Below are positions 43,596-55,535 of a stretch of DNA of 64,000 bases, piece by piece (the stretch's first letter is position 1; every line of letters starts with the position of its first letter). The position numbers were made by a program, and so were the translations under genes. A model generated the notes under the pieces. That model ran no database searches, was not told the origin of the DNA, and saw only the letters and a program-made list of their open reading frames with translations. The stretch covers positions 1 through 64,000 of the forward strand of contig OZ241346.1 of the NCBI GenBank assembly GCA_965199875.1, in the 5' to 3' direction. This DNA comes from VXYL01 sp965199875 (GTDB taxonomy: Bacteria > Pseudomonadota > Gammaproteobacteria > Pseudomonadales > Azotimanducaceae).

Positions 43596-44804
43596 ATGCG
43601 CCGAGTCAGCCCGAAACCGGCAGTGCCACTCGGCTCGGCGAGGCTGCCACCGCCCCATTTTGCCGGCCGCGAACCAGAGCTGGCTCTGTTGAACCAAGGT
43701 CTCGACTACCTGCTGCAGACGGGGGATCCGTCTGGCGGCATCGTTCTGATCACCGGCGTTCCCGGGATTGGCAAGACCCAGCTGGCAAGAAGGTTCACGG
43801 ACGACGCGAAAGAACGGCACAAGGGCGTCGTTTCCTGCGTCGTTGAGACCAGCGTTCTCGAGTCGCCCGTCAGCCTGCTCATGGACATGGCGAAGCGCCT
43901 CGACAGCGTCGCAATCGCTCGCAGAGCGGCCGACATGGATTCGCGCAGCACCGGTGGCGCCATAGACGTCGCCCGTTTGTTCTCGCGCTCGCGCACGAAA
44001 GAGCATGTACGCCACACGCCGTCGTTCGGAACCCTGTTGAGGGAGAGCGCCGATGCCGGCATGTGGAGAGGCTGTTCGGCGATGGTGCTGGTCGTCGACG
44101 AGCTGCAGACGGTAACGCCGGAAGGCATGAAGACGTTGCGGGTTCTGCACGAAGGCAACCACGGCTGCCCCATCCACTTGCTCGGCGCCGGGCTGCAGCA
44201 CACGCCGTTCGTGTTGGGCAGTCCGGGTGGACGCGACACCATTTCGCGACCCAACGAGCCCATCTGCCCTGGTCCGTTGAGCCGCGACGAGACGGTCGAG
44301 GCCGTGGCGAAAGGTCTCGAGAAGCAGGGGCACGACGTCCCGGCGGAAAGCGCCCAGGCACTGGCGGACGCAGCGCAAGGATTTCCCCACCACGTCCACG
44401 GCTACCTGGCTGGCGCCGTGTTGGCCCTCGCCGAACACGGCCACTTGGATCGTGGTGCGGCGCTGGCGTCGGCGCTGGCGGCCGGCCACAGGCACCGTGA
44501 AGCCTACTACGACATGATCGCCGACAAGATGGGGCCGGACCGCAGCGTGATCCACCCCGTGGTCAAGCTCATGCGCGACCGGAAGGCGGCGTCGCTGACG
44601 CACGAAGAAGCCACGCGGGCCGTTTCCGCCGGCGGCAGCGACGGCCCGGCCATCGTCTGGAGGGCCATCGAGCACGGAGTGCTGAAACTCAACAAGGGCG
44701 AGGTGTCGTTCGGCATTCCATCCTTCCACGCCTACATGCAGCAGTCACTGAGCCGAGCGGAAGCCCTCGCACGCCAAGCGCAGCGGGGCGGCGTCGGGCA
44801 ATGA
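43596..44804 (+). CDS. AAA/STAND-type ATPase beside a DNA methyltransferase
   Basis: A 402-residue ATP-binding protein. The N-terminal FAGREPELALLNQGLDYLL is followed by Walker A LITGVPGIGKTQLA (about 52-64) and Walker B AMVLVVDELQTV (about 162-173). Later blocks are IHLLGAGLQHTPFVLGS, DAAQGFPHHVHGYLAGAVLA and a C-terminal winged-helix-like AIVWRAIEHGVLKLNKGEVS. It is soluble, with no signal. ATG 43596 has GGGAG twelve bases upstream; a longer form from 43416 is possible. It converges on, and overlaps by 60 bases, a C5 cytosine methyltransferase gene. No nuclease or toxin domain is visible in it. Function unknown; the methyltransferase neighbour suggests a defence or epigenetic module. Confidence 0.8.
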   Translation: MRRVSPKPAVPLGSARLPPPHFAGREPELALLNQGLDYLLQTGDPSGGIVLITGVPGIGKTQLARRFTDDAKERHKGVVSCVVETSVLESPVSLLMDMAKRLDSVAIARRAADMDSRSTGGAIDVARLFSRSRTKEHVRHTPSFGTLLRESADAGMWRGCSAMVLVVDELQTVTPEGMKTLRVLHEGNHGCPIHLLGAGLQHTPFVLGSPGGRDTISRPNEPICPGPLSRDETVEAVAKGLEKQGHDVPAESAQALADAAQGFPHHVHGYLAGAVLALAEHGHLDRGAALASALAAGHRHREAYYDMIADKMGPDRSVIHPVVKLMRDRKAASLTHEEATRAVSAGGSDGPAIVWRAIEHGVLKLNKGEVSFGIPSFHAYMQQSLSRAEALARQAQRGGVGQ

Positions 44805-45869
44805 CCGCGCTTGGGCTTGGGCCCAGGCGTGTGGCGGACGCGAGCTTCGACGCGGTGTTCGCTGATGACGCGCGCAAGGTTGGTCATCGTCCGCGGTCGC
44901 CGGCAGCACGCAGTTCTTCACCAGCCACTCTACCGCCGGGACGCAGACCGCGTCGCCGAAGGCATACATGGCCTGCCGGGGAGACACCGAGTCGTACTTG
45001 ATGCCTTGCGCGCCTTGGAGAGCCGCGTACTCCGCAACGTCCATCCAGCGCGCGGCCACCTCGCCTTGGCCGGCGCGCAACACCGCCTGGCGGCCGGAAC
45101 CGCCTTGGGTCGTCCGCAACGTGCCGGCAATCTCGTCCCGGCGCACCTCCCACACGGCGCGGCCCCGCCGGGTGCGGCGGTAGGCGCCGTGATGGCTGAC
45201 CGCGCACTGCCTTCGGTAGCCGTTCACCCTCTCCGTCTGCAACTCCGAAAGGGACGACAGAAACGCTCCGAGGCGCCGTTCATCCCACCATTCAAGACCG
45301 TCGTCGATGACGTCGCCAAGGCGAAGGTCGGGGCGCGGGCCGGGAGGCGGGGGCAGCATCGGTGCGCCTTCGACATCGCGGAAGCCAAGCAGAAACACGC
45401 GCAAGCGGCTTTGCGGGACGAAGGACGCCGCATCGACGCAGATGTGCGTCGTGCAGTAGCCGGACTGCCCGAGCCGCGCCACCAAGGCCCTGTAGTCCCG
45501 GCCTTCGTTGACGGAGAGGAAGCCAGGCACGTTTTCCAAGATCACCACCGCCGGCGGTTCGCACATCTCGTCCAGCAGGCGGCAGAACTCGTACACGGTG
45601 CCCGAACGGGTGCCCTTCAAGCCGGCCCGATAGCCGGCCAGCGAGACATCGACGCAGGGAAAGGAAGCGGTGGCAAGGTCGACGCGGGGCACGTCGCGCC
45701 CACGGAGATCGCGGATGTCGCAGACGCGCAGCTCGCCGTCGCCCCAGTTCTCCTTGTAGAGGGACGCCTTGTGTTTGTCGATGTCGTTGGCGAACACGGT
45801 GTCGATGCCGCAGCGATCCAGCGCCGTGCGCATCAAGCCCATGCCGGCAAAGAACTCGGCAGCGACCAT
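44745..45869 (-). CDS. DNA (cytosine-5) methyltransferase
   Basis: A 374-residue C5 methyltransferase with motifs in canonical order: motif I AAEFFAGMGLMRTALDRCG, motif IV with the catalytic Cys in TASFPCVDVSLAGYR, motif VI VVILENVPGFLS, motif VIII QSRLRVFLLG, and motif X RQAMYAFGDAVCVPAVEWLV. Between VIII and X lies the target-recognition region. The last 45 residues are Arg/Pro/Ala-rich, non-conserved, and fall in the overlap with the convergent ATPase gene. ATG 45869 has GAGGG seven bases upstream. No matching restriction endonuclease is recognised, so it is an orphan or part of a noncanonical system. Confidence 0.9.
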   Translation of the reverse strand: MVAAEFFAGMGLMRTALDRCGIDTVFANDIDKHKASLYKENWGDGELRVCDIRDLRGRDVPRVDLATASFPCVDVSLAGYRAGLKGTRSGTVYEFCRLLDEMCEPPAVVILENVPGFLSVNEGRDYRALVARLGQSGYCTTHICVDAASFVPQSRLRVFLLGFRDVEGAPMLPPPPGPRPDLRLGDVIDDGLEWWDERRLGAFLSSLSELQTERVNGYRRQCAVSHHGAYRRTRRGRAVWEVRRDEIAGTLRTTQGGSGRQAVLRAGQGEVAARWMDVAEYAALQGAQGIKYDSVSPRQAMYAFGDAVCVPAVEWLVKNCVLPATADDDQPCARHQRTPRRSSRPPHAWAQAQARSLPDAAPLRLACEGFRSAQ

Positions 45870-45946
45870 GCCAACGCCCTCGTGTGCTGTCGAACAGCCC
45901 GCGTGATTACCGGCAAGATTAGCAGTTTGGCCGGATGTACGACTGT

Positions 45947-47977
45947 CTATGCCGCCGCTTGCGCCGACTGCAGCTCCACGAAGCGCCGGTAGTGGCCGTC
46001 CTGTTTCGCCATCAGCGTTGCGTGGGTGCCTTCTTCGCGCACCTCGCCGTCCTCGATGAAGACGATCTTGTCGGCGCCGGCGATGGTGGACAGCCGATGG
46101 GCGATGACCACCACCAGCTTGTCCTTCGCCGCTTCGCGCAGCGCCTGCACCAGATAGGCTTCCGTCTCCGGGTCCAGGGCGGAGGTCGGTTCGTCCAGGA
46201 TCAGCACGCTGGCTGGCTTCAGCAGGCCGCGGGCGATGGCGATGCGCTGGATCTGGCCTACGGAGAGCTTGCTGATCACCGTCCCTAGGCGCGTCGCGTA
46301 GCCGTCCGGCAGGGCGGCCACGAAGTCGTGGACGCCGGCCAGCCGGGCGGCGCGTTCGACGGCGGCGCGGCCCGCATCGCGGTTGCCGTAGCGGATGTTG
46401 TCGAGGATCGAGTCGGAGAACAGCTGCGGTTCCTGGAACACGAAGGAGACTTGCGCCCGCACGCTGGCCAGCGAGAAGTCGCGCAGATCCACGCCGTCCA
46501 TCCGCACCGCGCCGACGGTGGGATCGTGAAAGCCCGGAACCAGATAGGCGAGGCTGGTCTTGCCGGCGCCGGTGGGGCCGACCAGCGCCGTGACTTCCCC
46601 GGCGCGCAGGGCGAGGTCGACGTTGCGCAGCGCCTCGCGCCCGTCCGGATAGGTGAAGCCGACGCCGGCGAACTCGATGCCGCGGCGCACCGGCGGCAAA
46701 GTGGCGCCGACGCGAGCGGCTTCGCTCGGCAGGTCCATCAGGAAGAACACCCGGCGGATGCCGGGCACGTCCTGCTGGATGCGGATCCACACGTAGGGAA
46801 TCGCCGTGAGGGCGCCGGACAGCCACGCGTAGTAGTAGAACAGCACGCCGTAGTCGCCGGGCGTCAGCACCCCCTCGACCACCCGGCTGCTGATGAAGTA
46901 GAACGCCACCAGTCCGAGCAGGCCCCGCGCCGCGCCGTTGGCGACGCCGTAGAGGATGCGCACCAGCACCTCGGCGCGAAAGCGCTTGAACGACTCGGCG
47001 CTGTGGGCGCTGAAGCGCCGCCGTTCGCGGGCGTTGCCGCCGAGGCTCTGCACCGCCAGCACGTTGCTCATGCCTTCCTCGACGTTGCCGGTGGTGATGG
47101 AACCCGCGGCGCGGCTCGCCTGGCTGCGGCGGCGCAGCAGACGCGGAAACGGCAGCATGGCGACGAACTGCAGCGGCAGGATCAGCATGGCCAGCCAGAT
47201 CAGCTCCGGCGCTTCGCCGTAGTTGAAGGACATCACCGCGAGGATCACGAACACCGTGGCGATGGCGAGGATCGGCGACATGAGGGTCTGGAAGAACACG
47301 TTCTGGATCGCCGCGGTGTCGTACATCACCCGGTAGAGGCTGTCGCCGATGCGCTGGTCGTTCAGCAACGCCGGCGGCAGGCTCTGGATGCGCTCGAAGA
47401 GCTGCGAGCGCAGCAGATGGTTGAGGGACTGGCTGAGCCGCAGCTGCAGGCGGAACTCGGCGAAGCCGACGAGGCCGGCGAACTTGCTGAACGCGGAGTT
47501 GGCGTCGTTTTCCGTTTGCGTCGCGGTGTCGTGGCCCTGGGCGAGGATGGCGTCGGTCTGGTCGTTGGCGCCGCCGTCCGTGCCGAAGCCGCCGATGAGC
47601 ACCACCATCGCCGCGCCGAGCGCGATCACCCAGGCCATCATTTCCATGGCCGACATGCCGTCCAGAAAGGCGACGAAGGGCGCGAAGTAGCCGGGGAAGG
47701 CATCCGGCGCCAGCGGCTGGCCGAGCACCACGTTGTCGATGACGATCTTGATCGGCCACGGCAGGATCAGCGGCGTCAGCAGCGACAGCCACATCAGGAA
47801 GAACTTGGCGGCGAAGCGCAGCGGGAAGATGCGGATGTAGCCCACCGCCCGCATCACCACGCGCAGCGCTTCGCGAAAGCGCAGGTCGGTGTGGGCGTCA
47901 AGCGAGCTCGCCTGCTCGTCCAGCTGCCGCTCGACGATCTTGAGCGACGGCTTGGCCGCCAGTGCCGCATCGCTCAC
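45947..47977 (-). CDS. ABC exporter half-transporter (fused membrane and ATPase domains)
   Basis: A 676-residue type I ABC exporter. The N-terminal membrane domain has about six helices (for example FFLMWLSLLTPLILPWPIKI, AMEMMAWVIALGAAMVVLIG). The ATPase domain has Walker A GPTGAGKTS, signature LSVGQIQRIA (Val in the LSGGQ position), Walker B VLILDEPTSALD and H-loop VVIAHRLST. It lies ten bases after a second half-transporter gene on the same strand, so the two probably pair as a heterodimer. Substrate unknown; lipid, drug or peptide exporters share this plan. Confidence 0.92.
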   Translation of the reverse strand: MSDAALAAKPSLKIVERQLDEQASSLDAHTDLRFREALRVVMRAVGYIRIFPLRFAAKFFLMWLSLLTPLILPWPIKIVIDNVVLGQPLAPDAFPGYFAPFVAFLDGMSAMEMMAWVIALGAAMVVLIGGFGTDGGANDQTDAILAQGHDTATQTENDANSAFSKFAGLVGFAEFRLQLRLSQSLNHLLRSQLFERIQSLPPALLNDQRIGDSLYRVMYDTAAIQNVFFQTLMSPILAIATVFVILAVMSFNYGEAPELIWLAMLILPLQFVAMLPFPRLLRRRSQASRAAGSITTGNVEEGMSNVLAVQSLGGNARERRRFSAHSAESFKRFRAEVLVRILYGVANGAARGLLGLVAFYFISSRVVEGVLTPGDYGVLFYYYAWLSGALTAIPYVWIRIQQDVPGIRRVFFLMDLPSEAARVGATLPPVRRGIEFAGVGFTYPDGREALRNVDLALRAGEVTALVGPTGAGKTSLAYLVPGFHDPTVGAVRMDGVDLRDFSLASVRAQVSFVFQEPQLFSDSILDNIRYGNRDAGRAAVERAARLAGVHDFVAALPDGYATRLGTVISKLSVGQIQRIAIARGLLKPASVLILDEPTSALDPETEAYLVQALREAAKDKLVVVIAHRLSTIAGADKIVFIEDGEVREEGTHATLMAKQDGHYRRFVELQSAQAAA

Positions 47978-47987
47978 CGTGTTCTCC

Positions 47988-50390
47988 CTATCCGGCCGCG
48001 GCGCCGGCCGCCCGTTGCAGGCTGGCTTCCGTCTCGACGAAGCGCCGATAGCGGCCTTCGGGCACCGCCATCAGCTCGGCGTGGGATCCGCTCTCCATCA
48101 CCCGGCCTTCGTCCAGGTAGAGAATCTGGTCCGCTTGGCGAATCGTCGAGATGCGATGCGTCACCAGGAAGATGGCCCGCCCAGCCCCCCATTCGGCCAG
48201 ACGCGCAAGCACGCGGTGCTCGGTGGCGGCGTCCAGCGCCGCGGTGGGTTCGTCGAGAATCAGGATCGGGGTGTCCTTCAGCACCGCCCGGGCGATGGAG
48301 AGACGCTGCCGCTGGCCGGTGGACAGCTTGCCGCCGCGATCGCCGAGCAGGGTGTCCACGCCTTCCGGCAACGCCTCGATCAGGTCGTCCACGCAGGCCA
48401 CGCGCGCCGCGCGGTTCACCGCCTCGTCGCTGGCCGCCGGCGACACGTAGCGGATGTTGTCGCGCACGCTCATGGCGAACAGCACGTTCTGCTGCAAGGC
48501 GATGGAGACGTTGGCGCGCAGGCTCTCCACGTCGATGCGGCGCAGGTCGTTGCCGTCGATGGCGATGGAACCGCGGTCCGGGTCGAACAGGCGAGTCAGC
48601 AGCGCCACCACGGTGCTCTTGCCGGAACCGGTCGGGCCGACGATGGCGTTCACCGTGCCCGGCTTGACGACGAAACTCAGGTCGCGCAGCACCGGGCGGC
48701 CCGGCTCGTAGGCGAAGTGGACGCCGTCGAAGCGGATCTCGCGGCGCAGCGACGGCAGGGGAATAGCGTCCGGCGCGTTCTGCACGTCCGGTTCGATGTC
48801 GAGAATCTCGAACACGCGCCCGAGGCCCATCGCCATGTCCTGGGCGGAAGTCCACTGCCGCACCACGCCGCGCACCTGCTCGCTGGACTTGAACAGCTCG
48901 CCCTGGGCCCACTGGAACGCGGCCAGATTCCAACGCACGAAGCTGAGTCCCACGAGGCCGATCAGCACCGCGGCGAAGGTCTCGCGCTCTTCGCTCGCCC
49001 ACACCGCCATCAGAAACTGGGCGCCGAGCAGGATCGCCGCCGCCAAGGTGAACATGATGATGCCCACCGCGGCCACCAGCGTGCGCACCCGGGCGGCGGC
49101 GTTGAAAGCCACCACCGAATCCGCCTCGAAACGCTGCTGCTCGATGGCCTCGGCGCCGTGCGCCTTCACCACCCGCACCGCGCCGAGCACTTCCTGAATG
49201 CGCGAGGTGAGGTCCGAGTTGGTTTCCCGCGCCACCAGCGACCGCACCCGCACCCTGGGCGAGAACCAGCGCGCCCAGGCCACCGCCAGCACCGCGACGG
49301 TAACGCCCATGAGCCCCAGCCGCGGATCCAGCGCGGCGACGAAGACCACCGTGATCGCGTACTGCGTCACCTGGGTTGCCACGGACACCAGCATGTCGAT
49401 GATGGCCGTCACCTGGGCGCTGTCCTGATAGATGCGGTACACCGAGTCGCCGACCCGGTGATCGCTGTGGTAGCGCAGCGACAGCCGGTGCCAGCGTTCC
49501 ACCAGCGCCAGGCGCAGGTCCTGGTTGATGCGCTGCATGATCCACACGTTGTAGTACGGCAGCGCCACGCCGAGCGGAAACGTAATCACGCCGATGGCGA
49601 CCAGAAAGGCGACGTAGATCCACTGCAGCTGCTGGCGCTGCGCCGTGCTCAGCGTCTCCACCGCGCCGGCCTTCAGCTCCGGCTGGCCCACGAAGTCCGC
49701 CAGGAAGGGCGTCAGCGGCTGCGCCTGCAGGATGGACTGATTGAGCAGATCGATGGTGAAGAGGCCGGTGACGATGCCGAGCAGCATGTTCAGGCAGACG
49801 AGGCCGTAGTAGTAGACCAGGTGGCAGCCGAGACGCAGCCGCACCTGCAGCCGGCCGTCCACGATGCGGTACTGGAACAGCCACAAGCCAAGACAGGCGA
49901 GCGTCACCAGGCCGACGACGACGTCGTCCCGCCAGCCCTCCACGGCCAGGATCGCGAACAGGTTGGCGGCGATGCCGAGCAGCACCAGCGCCGTTGCCGC
50001 CGCCGCGAACGGGCGCCCGCGCACGAGGATCAGCAGCCAGCACAGCAGCGCCATCGCCGCGGCGGCCCACACCAAGGCGTCGCGCTGCCAGTCGACGCCC
50101 AGCGGCAGCCAGCCGGTGGCCGGGCCGAGCAGCGCCGCGGCGGTGGCCAGAAGCGGCACGTAGCGGTACGACCACGCGCTCCGGTGCGCCGAACTCCCCG
50201 GCCACTGCCCGACATCGCGTTCGCGCCAATGGCCAAGCACCATCGGCGCCAGATACGGCCAGGTGCGCAGAAAGATGCGCAGCACGTCGCCGAAGCCGCG
50301 GCCGCCGTCGTCGCCACGGCGATCGCGTTCCGGCGGGACGACGCCGGCGCCCCAGACGGGCAGGGCGCGAACTCGGCGCGAGTCGTCCAC
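47988..50390 (-). CDS. ABC exporter half-transporter with N-terminal extension
   Basis: An 800-residue half-transporter, about 150-200 residues longer than usual because of extra N-terminal membrane helices (LATAAALLGPATGWLPLGVD, DALVWAAAAMALLCWLLILV, TALVLLGIAANLFAILAVEG). The ATPase domain has Walker A GPTGSGKST, signature LSTGQRQRLSIAR, Walker B ILILDEPTAALD and H-loop FLVTHRIST. The start is GTG 50390 behind GGAGGG. Upstream of and adjacent to the partner at 45947; an SDR gene ends 30 bases before it on the same strand. Confidence 0.92.
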   Translation of the reverse strand: MDDSRRVRALPVWGAGVVPPERDRRGDDGGRGFGDVLRIFLRTWPYLAPMVLGHWRERDVGQWPGSSAHRSAWSYRYVPLLATAAALLGPATGWLPLGVDWQRDALVWAAAAMALLCWLLILVRGRPFAAAATALVLLGIAANLFAILAVEGWRDDVVVGLVTLACLGLWLFQYRIVDGRLQVRLRLGCHLVYYYGLVCLNMLLGIVTGLFTIDLLNQSILQAQPLTPFLADFVGQPELKAGAVETLSTAQRQQLQWIYVAFLVAIGVITFPLGVALPYYNVWIMQRINQDLRLALVERWHRLSLRYHSDHRVGDSVYRIYQDSAQVTAIIDMLVSVATQVTQYAITVVFVAALDPRLGLMGVTVAVLAVAWARWFSPRVRVRSLVARETNSDLTSRIQEVLGAVRVVKAHGAEAIEQQRFEADSVVAFNAAARVRTLVAAVGIIMFTLAAAILLGAQFLMAVWASEERETFAAVLIGLVGLSFVRWNLAAFQWAQGELFKSSEQVRGVVRQWTSAQDMAMGLGRVFEILDIEPDVQNAPDAIPLPSLRREIRFDGVHFAYEPGRPVLRDLSFVVKPGTVNAIVGPTGSGKSTVVALLTRLFDPDRGSIAIDGNDLRRIDVESLRANVSIALQQNVLFAMSVRDNIRYVSPAASDEAVNRAARVACVDDLIEALPEGVDTLLGDRGGKLSTGQRQRLSIARAVLKDTPILILDEPTAALDAATEHRVLARLAEWGAGRAIFLVTHRISTIRQADQILYLDEGRVMESGSHAELMAVPEGRYRRFVETEASLQRAAGAAAG

Positions 50391-50419
50391 CGTGCCCTCC
50401 GCCTAGCGGTGCGGGGGAG

Positions 50420-51217
50420 CTATTGCCAGAACCGATCGGACTTGAACCACGCCCGCACGGGAAGGAGTTCGCCGGTCACGGCGGCGGCCGCGTCCGACGC
50501 CAGAAAACGCGCCACGTTGGCGACGTCCTCCGGCCCCGGCGGCAGTTCGAGCGGCGGCACCGGCGTGCCGTCCTCGCGCTTGTTCGACGGAATGGCGCCG
50601 TAGCGCTTCATGGCGTCGGTGGCGATCAGCCCGGGCGCGATGCAGTTGACGTTGATGCTGTGCCGCGCCCACATGTACGCCAGGTTGTTGGTGAGGCTGA
50701 TCACGCCGGCCTTGGCGGCCGAGTAGTGCAGCATGCCCGGGTTGCCCTTGGTGCCGGCGACGGAGGAGATGTTGATGATGTTGCCGCCGCCCTGTTCGAT
50801 CATGCGCTTGCCGGCGGCGATGCAGCACAGGAAGGTGCCGGTGAGGTTGAACTCGATCAGCCGCATCCACTCGTCCACCGGCGTGTCCTCGGGCTGGCGC
50901 ATGCGCGCGCCGCCGCCGGCATTGTTCACCATCACGTCGAGCCGGCCGAACCGCTCGACGGTGCGCCGCACGAGCGCATCGACCTGGTCGGGAACGGTAA
51001 TGTCCGTAGCCACTGCCAGCGCTTCGCCGCCCTGTGCCGCGATGTCGCTGGCCACGCCGTCCAGCCGTTCCTGGCTGCGGCTGGCCACCACGACCCGGGC
51101 GCCGGCGGTCGCGAAGGTCTTCGAGATGTGCGTGCCAATGCCCCCGGCGCCGCCGGTGACGATGGCCACCTTGCCCCGCAGCTCCTGGCGCGGTTCGCCA
51201 TGCGTTTCGTCGTTCAA
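50420..51217 (-). CDS. Short-chain dehydrogenase/reductase
   Basis: A 265-residue SDR with the NAD(P)-binding motif TGGAGGIG, the NNAGGG loop, the catalytic serine in NISSVAG and the active-site YSAAK. It contains the classical-SDR end INVNCIAPGLIATDAM. A TTG start at 51217 is chosen because AGGGGG lies six bases upstream; the in-frame ATG at 51253 would add twelve basic residues without a ribosome-binding site. Possibly co-transcribed with the ABC genes downstream. Substrate unknown. Confidence 0.88.
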   Translation of the reverse strand: MNDETHGEPRQELRGKVAIVTGGAGGIGTHISKTFATAGARVVVASRSQERLDGVASDIAAQGGEALAVATDITVPDQVDALVRRTVERFGRLDVMVNNAGGGARMRQPEDTPVDEWMRLIEFNLTGTFLCCIAAGKRMIEQGGGNIINISSVAGTKGNPGMLHYSAAKAGVISLTNNLAYMWARHSINVNCIAPGLIATDAMKRYGAIPSNKREDGTPVPPLELPPGPEDVANVARFLASDAAAAVTGELLPVRAWFKSDRFWQ

Positions 51218-51278
51218 AGTTTTCCCCCTGGTAGCCGTTGTGCGTCTCGCCATTATGGCCTAGGCGCGTCGGCGGGAT

Positions 51279-51300
51279 GCGTTCGAGTTGCTTCGCAAAA
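51279..51300. repeat. Copy 2 of the short dispersed repeat
   Basis: GCGTTCGAGTTGCTTC followed by GCAAAA, identical over 16 bases to part of copy 1 (30386-30401), lies in the 101-base gap between the SDR and Gfo/Idh/MocA genes. Confidence 0.5.
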
Positions 51301-51318
51301 CCGGCCGCGCAAGGTGGC

Positions 51319-52302
51319 CTACTGGAGCATCTCCACTGGCTTTCCTTCCGCCGCGGAGCGGTAGGCGGCCTGGGTGAGGCGCGACACCTGCAGCGCGAAG
51401 TCCTGCGCTTCGTAGTCGTCGAGGCCGTTTCGCATCCAGCGGAAGAGGGCGGCGTCGGGCGTGTTCGGCGCGCTGCGCTTGGGCGGTTCGAGCGGCTGGT
51501 CGTTCAGCAGCATCGAGCGCACCTGCCACTGGTGCAGATGCAGCACCAGCGAACCTTCGCTGCCGGAGAGCGCCAGCCGTTCGTCGTGCAGCGAGGCGTT
51601 GCCGGTGGTGGTCAGCGTGCCGAGGACGCCGCCGTCGAACTGCGCCAGCACGCCGCCGTTCACGTCCACCGCCAGCCCGGCGTTGTCGAAGGTCGCGGCG
51701 ACGGTCCTGGGCGCGAGGCCGCTCACCCACAGCAGCGACGCCACCAGATGGCTGCCGGTGTCCATGAACATGCCGCCGCCGGAGGCGGCCGGGTCCAGCC
51801 GCCAGCCGCCAGCGCCGGTCCAGTGCTGCGTCACGTAGGCGACGACGCCTCGCAGCTCGCCGAGCGCGCCTTGGCGAACCAGTTCCCGGGCGTGGACGAA
51901 GTGCGGCATCCAGTGGCGCTGGTAGGCCACCACCAGCGCCAGCCGCCGCTCCGCGGCCAGCGCCAGAAGCTCCTTCGCGTGCTGCGGCCGAATCACCAGC
52001 GGTTTCTCCACCAGCGTGTGCAGGCCACGTTCGAGGCAGGCCTTGGCCTGGGCGTAGTGGTCTCGATGCGGCGTGCTGACGAAGGCGCCGTCGGCGTCGG
52101 TCTCCTCCAGCATGGTGCGCCAGTTCCGGTAGCAGGGGATGTCCAGCGAGGCTTTCTCCATCAGCAGCCGGGCTTGTTCCCGAACCGGATCGGCGACGGC
52201 GACGATGTCCACCGCTCCGTCGCCGAGAATGCGCGGCAGGTGGGCGTGGCGCATGTTGCCGCCGGCGCCCATCAGCATCACGGAAAGGCGTTTCCTGGCC
52301 AT
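51319..52302 (-). CDS. Gfo/Idh/MocA family oxidoreductase
   Basis: A 327-residue NAD(P)-dependent dehydrogenase. The Rossmann motif is VMLMGAGGNMRHAH, followed by VAVADP. The family E-K-P block is HTLVEKPLV, and the C-terminal domain carries GGGMFMDTGSHLV with a His that often serves in catalysis. ATG 52302. It precedes the SDR on the same strand with 101 bases between. Such enzymes oxidise or reduce sugars and polyols; an SDR and an exporter alongside could form a sugar-modification cluster, but this is only suggestive. Confidence 0.88.
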   Translation of the reverse strand: MARKRLSVMLMGAGGNMRHAHLPRILGDGAVDIVAVADPVREQARLLMEKASLDIPCYRNWRTMLEETDADGAFVSTPHRDHYAQAKACLERGLHTLVEKPLVIRPQHAKELLALAAERRLALVVAYQRHWMPHFVHARELVRQGALGELRGVVAYVTQHWTGAGGWRLDPAASGGGMFMDTGSHLVASLLWVSGLAPRTVAATFDNAGLAVDVNGGVLAQFDGGVLGTLTTTGNASLHDERLALSGSEGSLVLHLHQWQVRSMLLNDQPLEPPKRSAPNTPDAALFRWMRNGLDDYEAQDFALQVSRLTQAAYRSAAEGKPVEMLQ

Positions 52303-52436
52303 GGTCCCAAGCGCTCCCTTTTGGCTTTGCTGAGAGCGCAGTGTGCCACGATGCCTGCGACTTCGTTGGCCTGAGCGTTTGCCGCCCACGGTGGCACAAT
52401 GGCGCTCCTCGAACGAAATCTTGAAGGGCTGACGCC

Positions 52437-55334
<2,898 letters not shown>

Positions 55335-55535
55335 CGCGGTTTTGACGCTCGTTGGGCGTCGAAGGTGTCGAAGGCCGTCGCGACAACGGTTCATGCAGGC
55401 GCTGGGCGGTGCCGGTCTGCCCGCCGACGGGCGACGAAAGCAACCGGCCAGCGCGCGCCGGGCATAGCCGGGCTGCCGAGACTGGCGCGCATGCGGTTGG
55501 GTTAGGCTTGTTGGAACGCACCTAGGAGGACGGCA

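Noticed and set aside
46328..50603. Two very long plus-strand frames opposite the ABC transporter genes
   Set aside because: Both follow codon-phase bias of the minus-strand genes and show no domain pattern.
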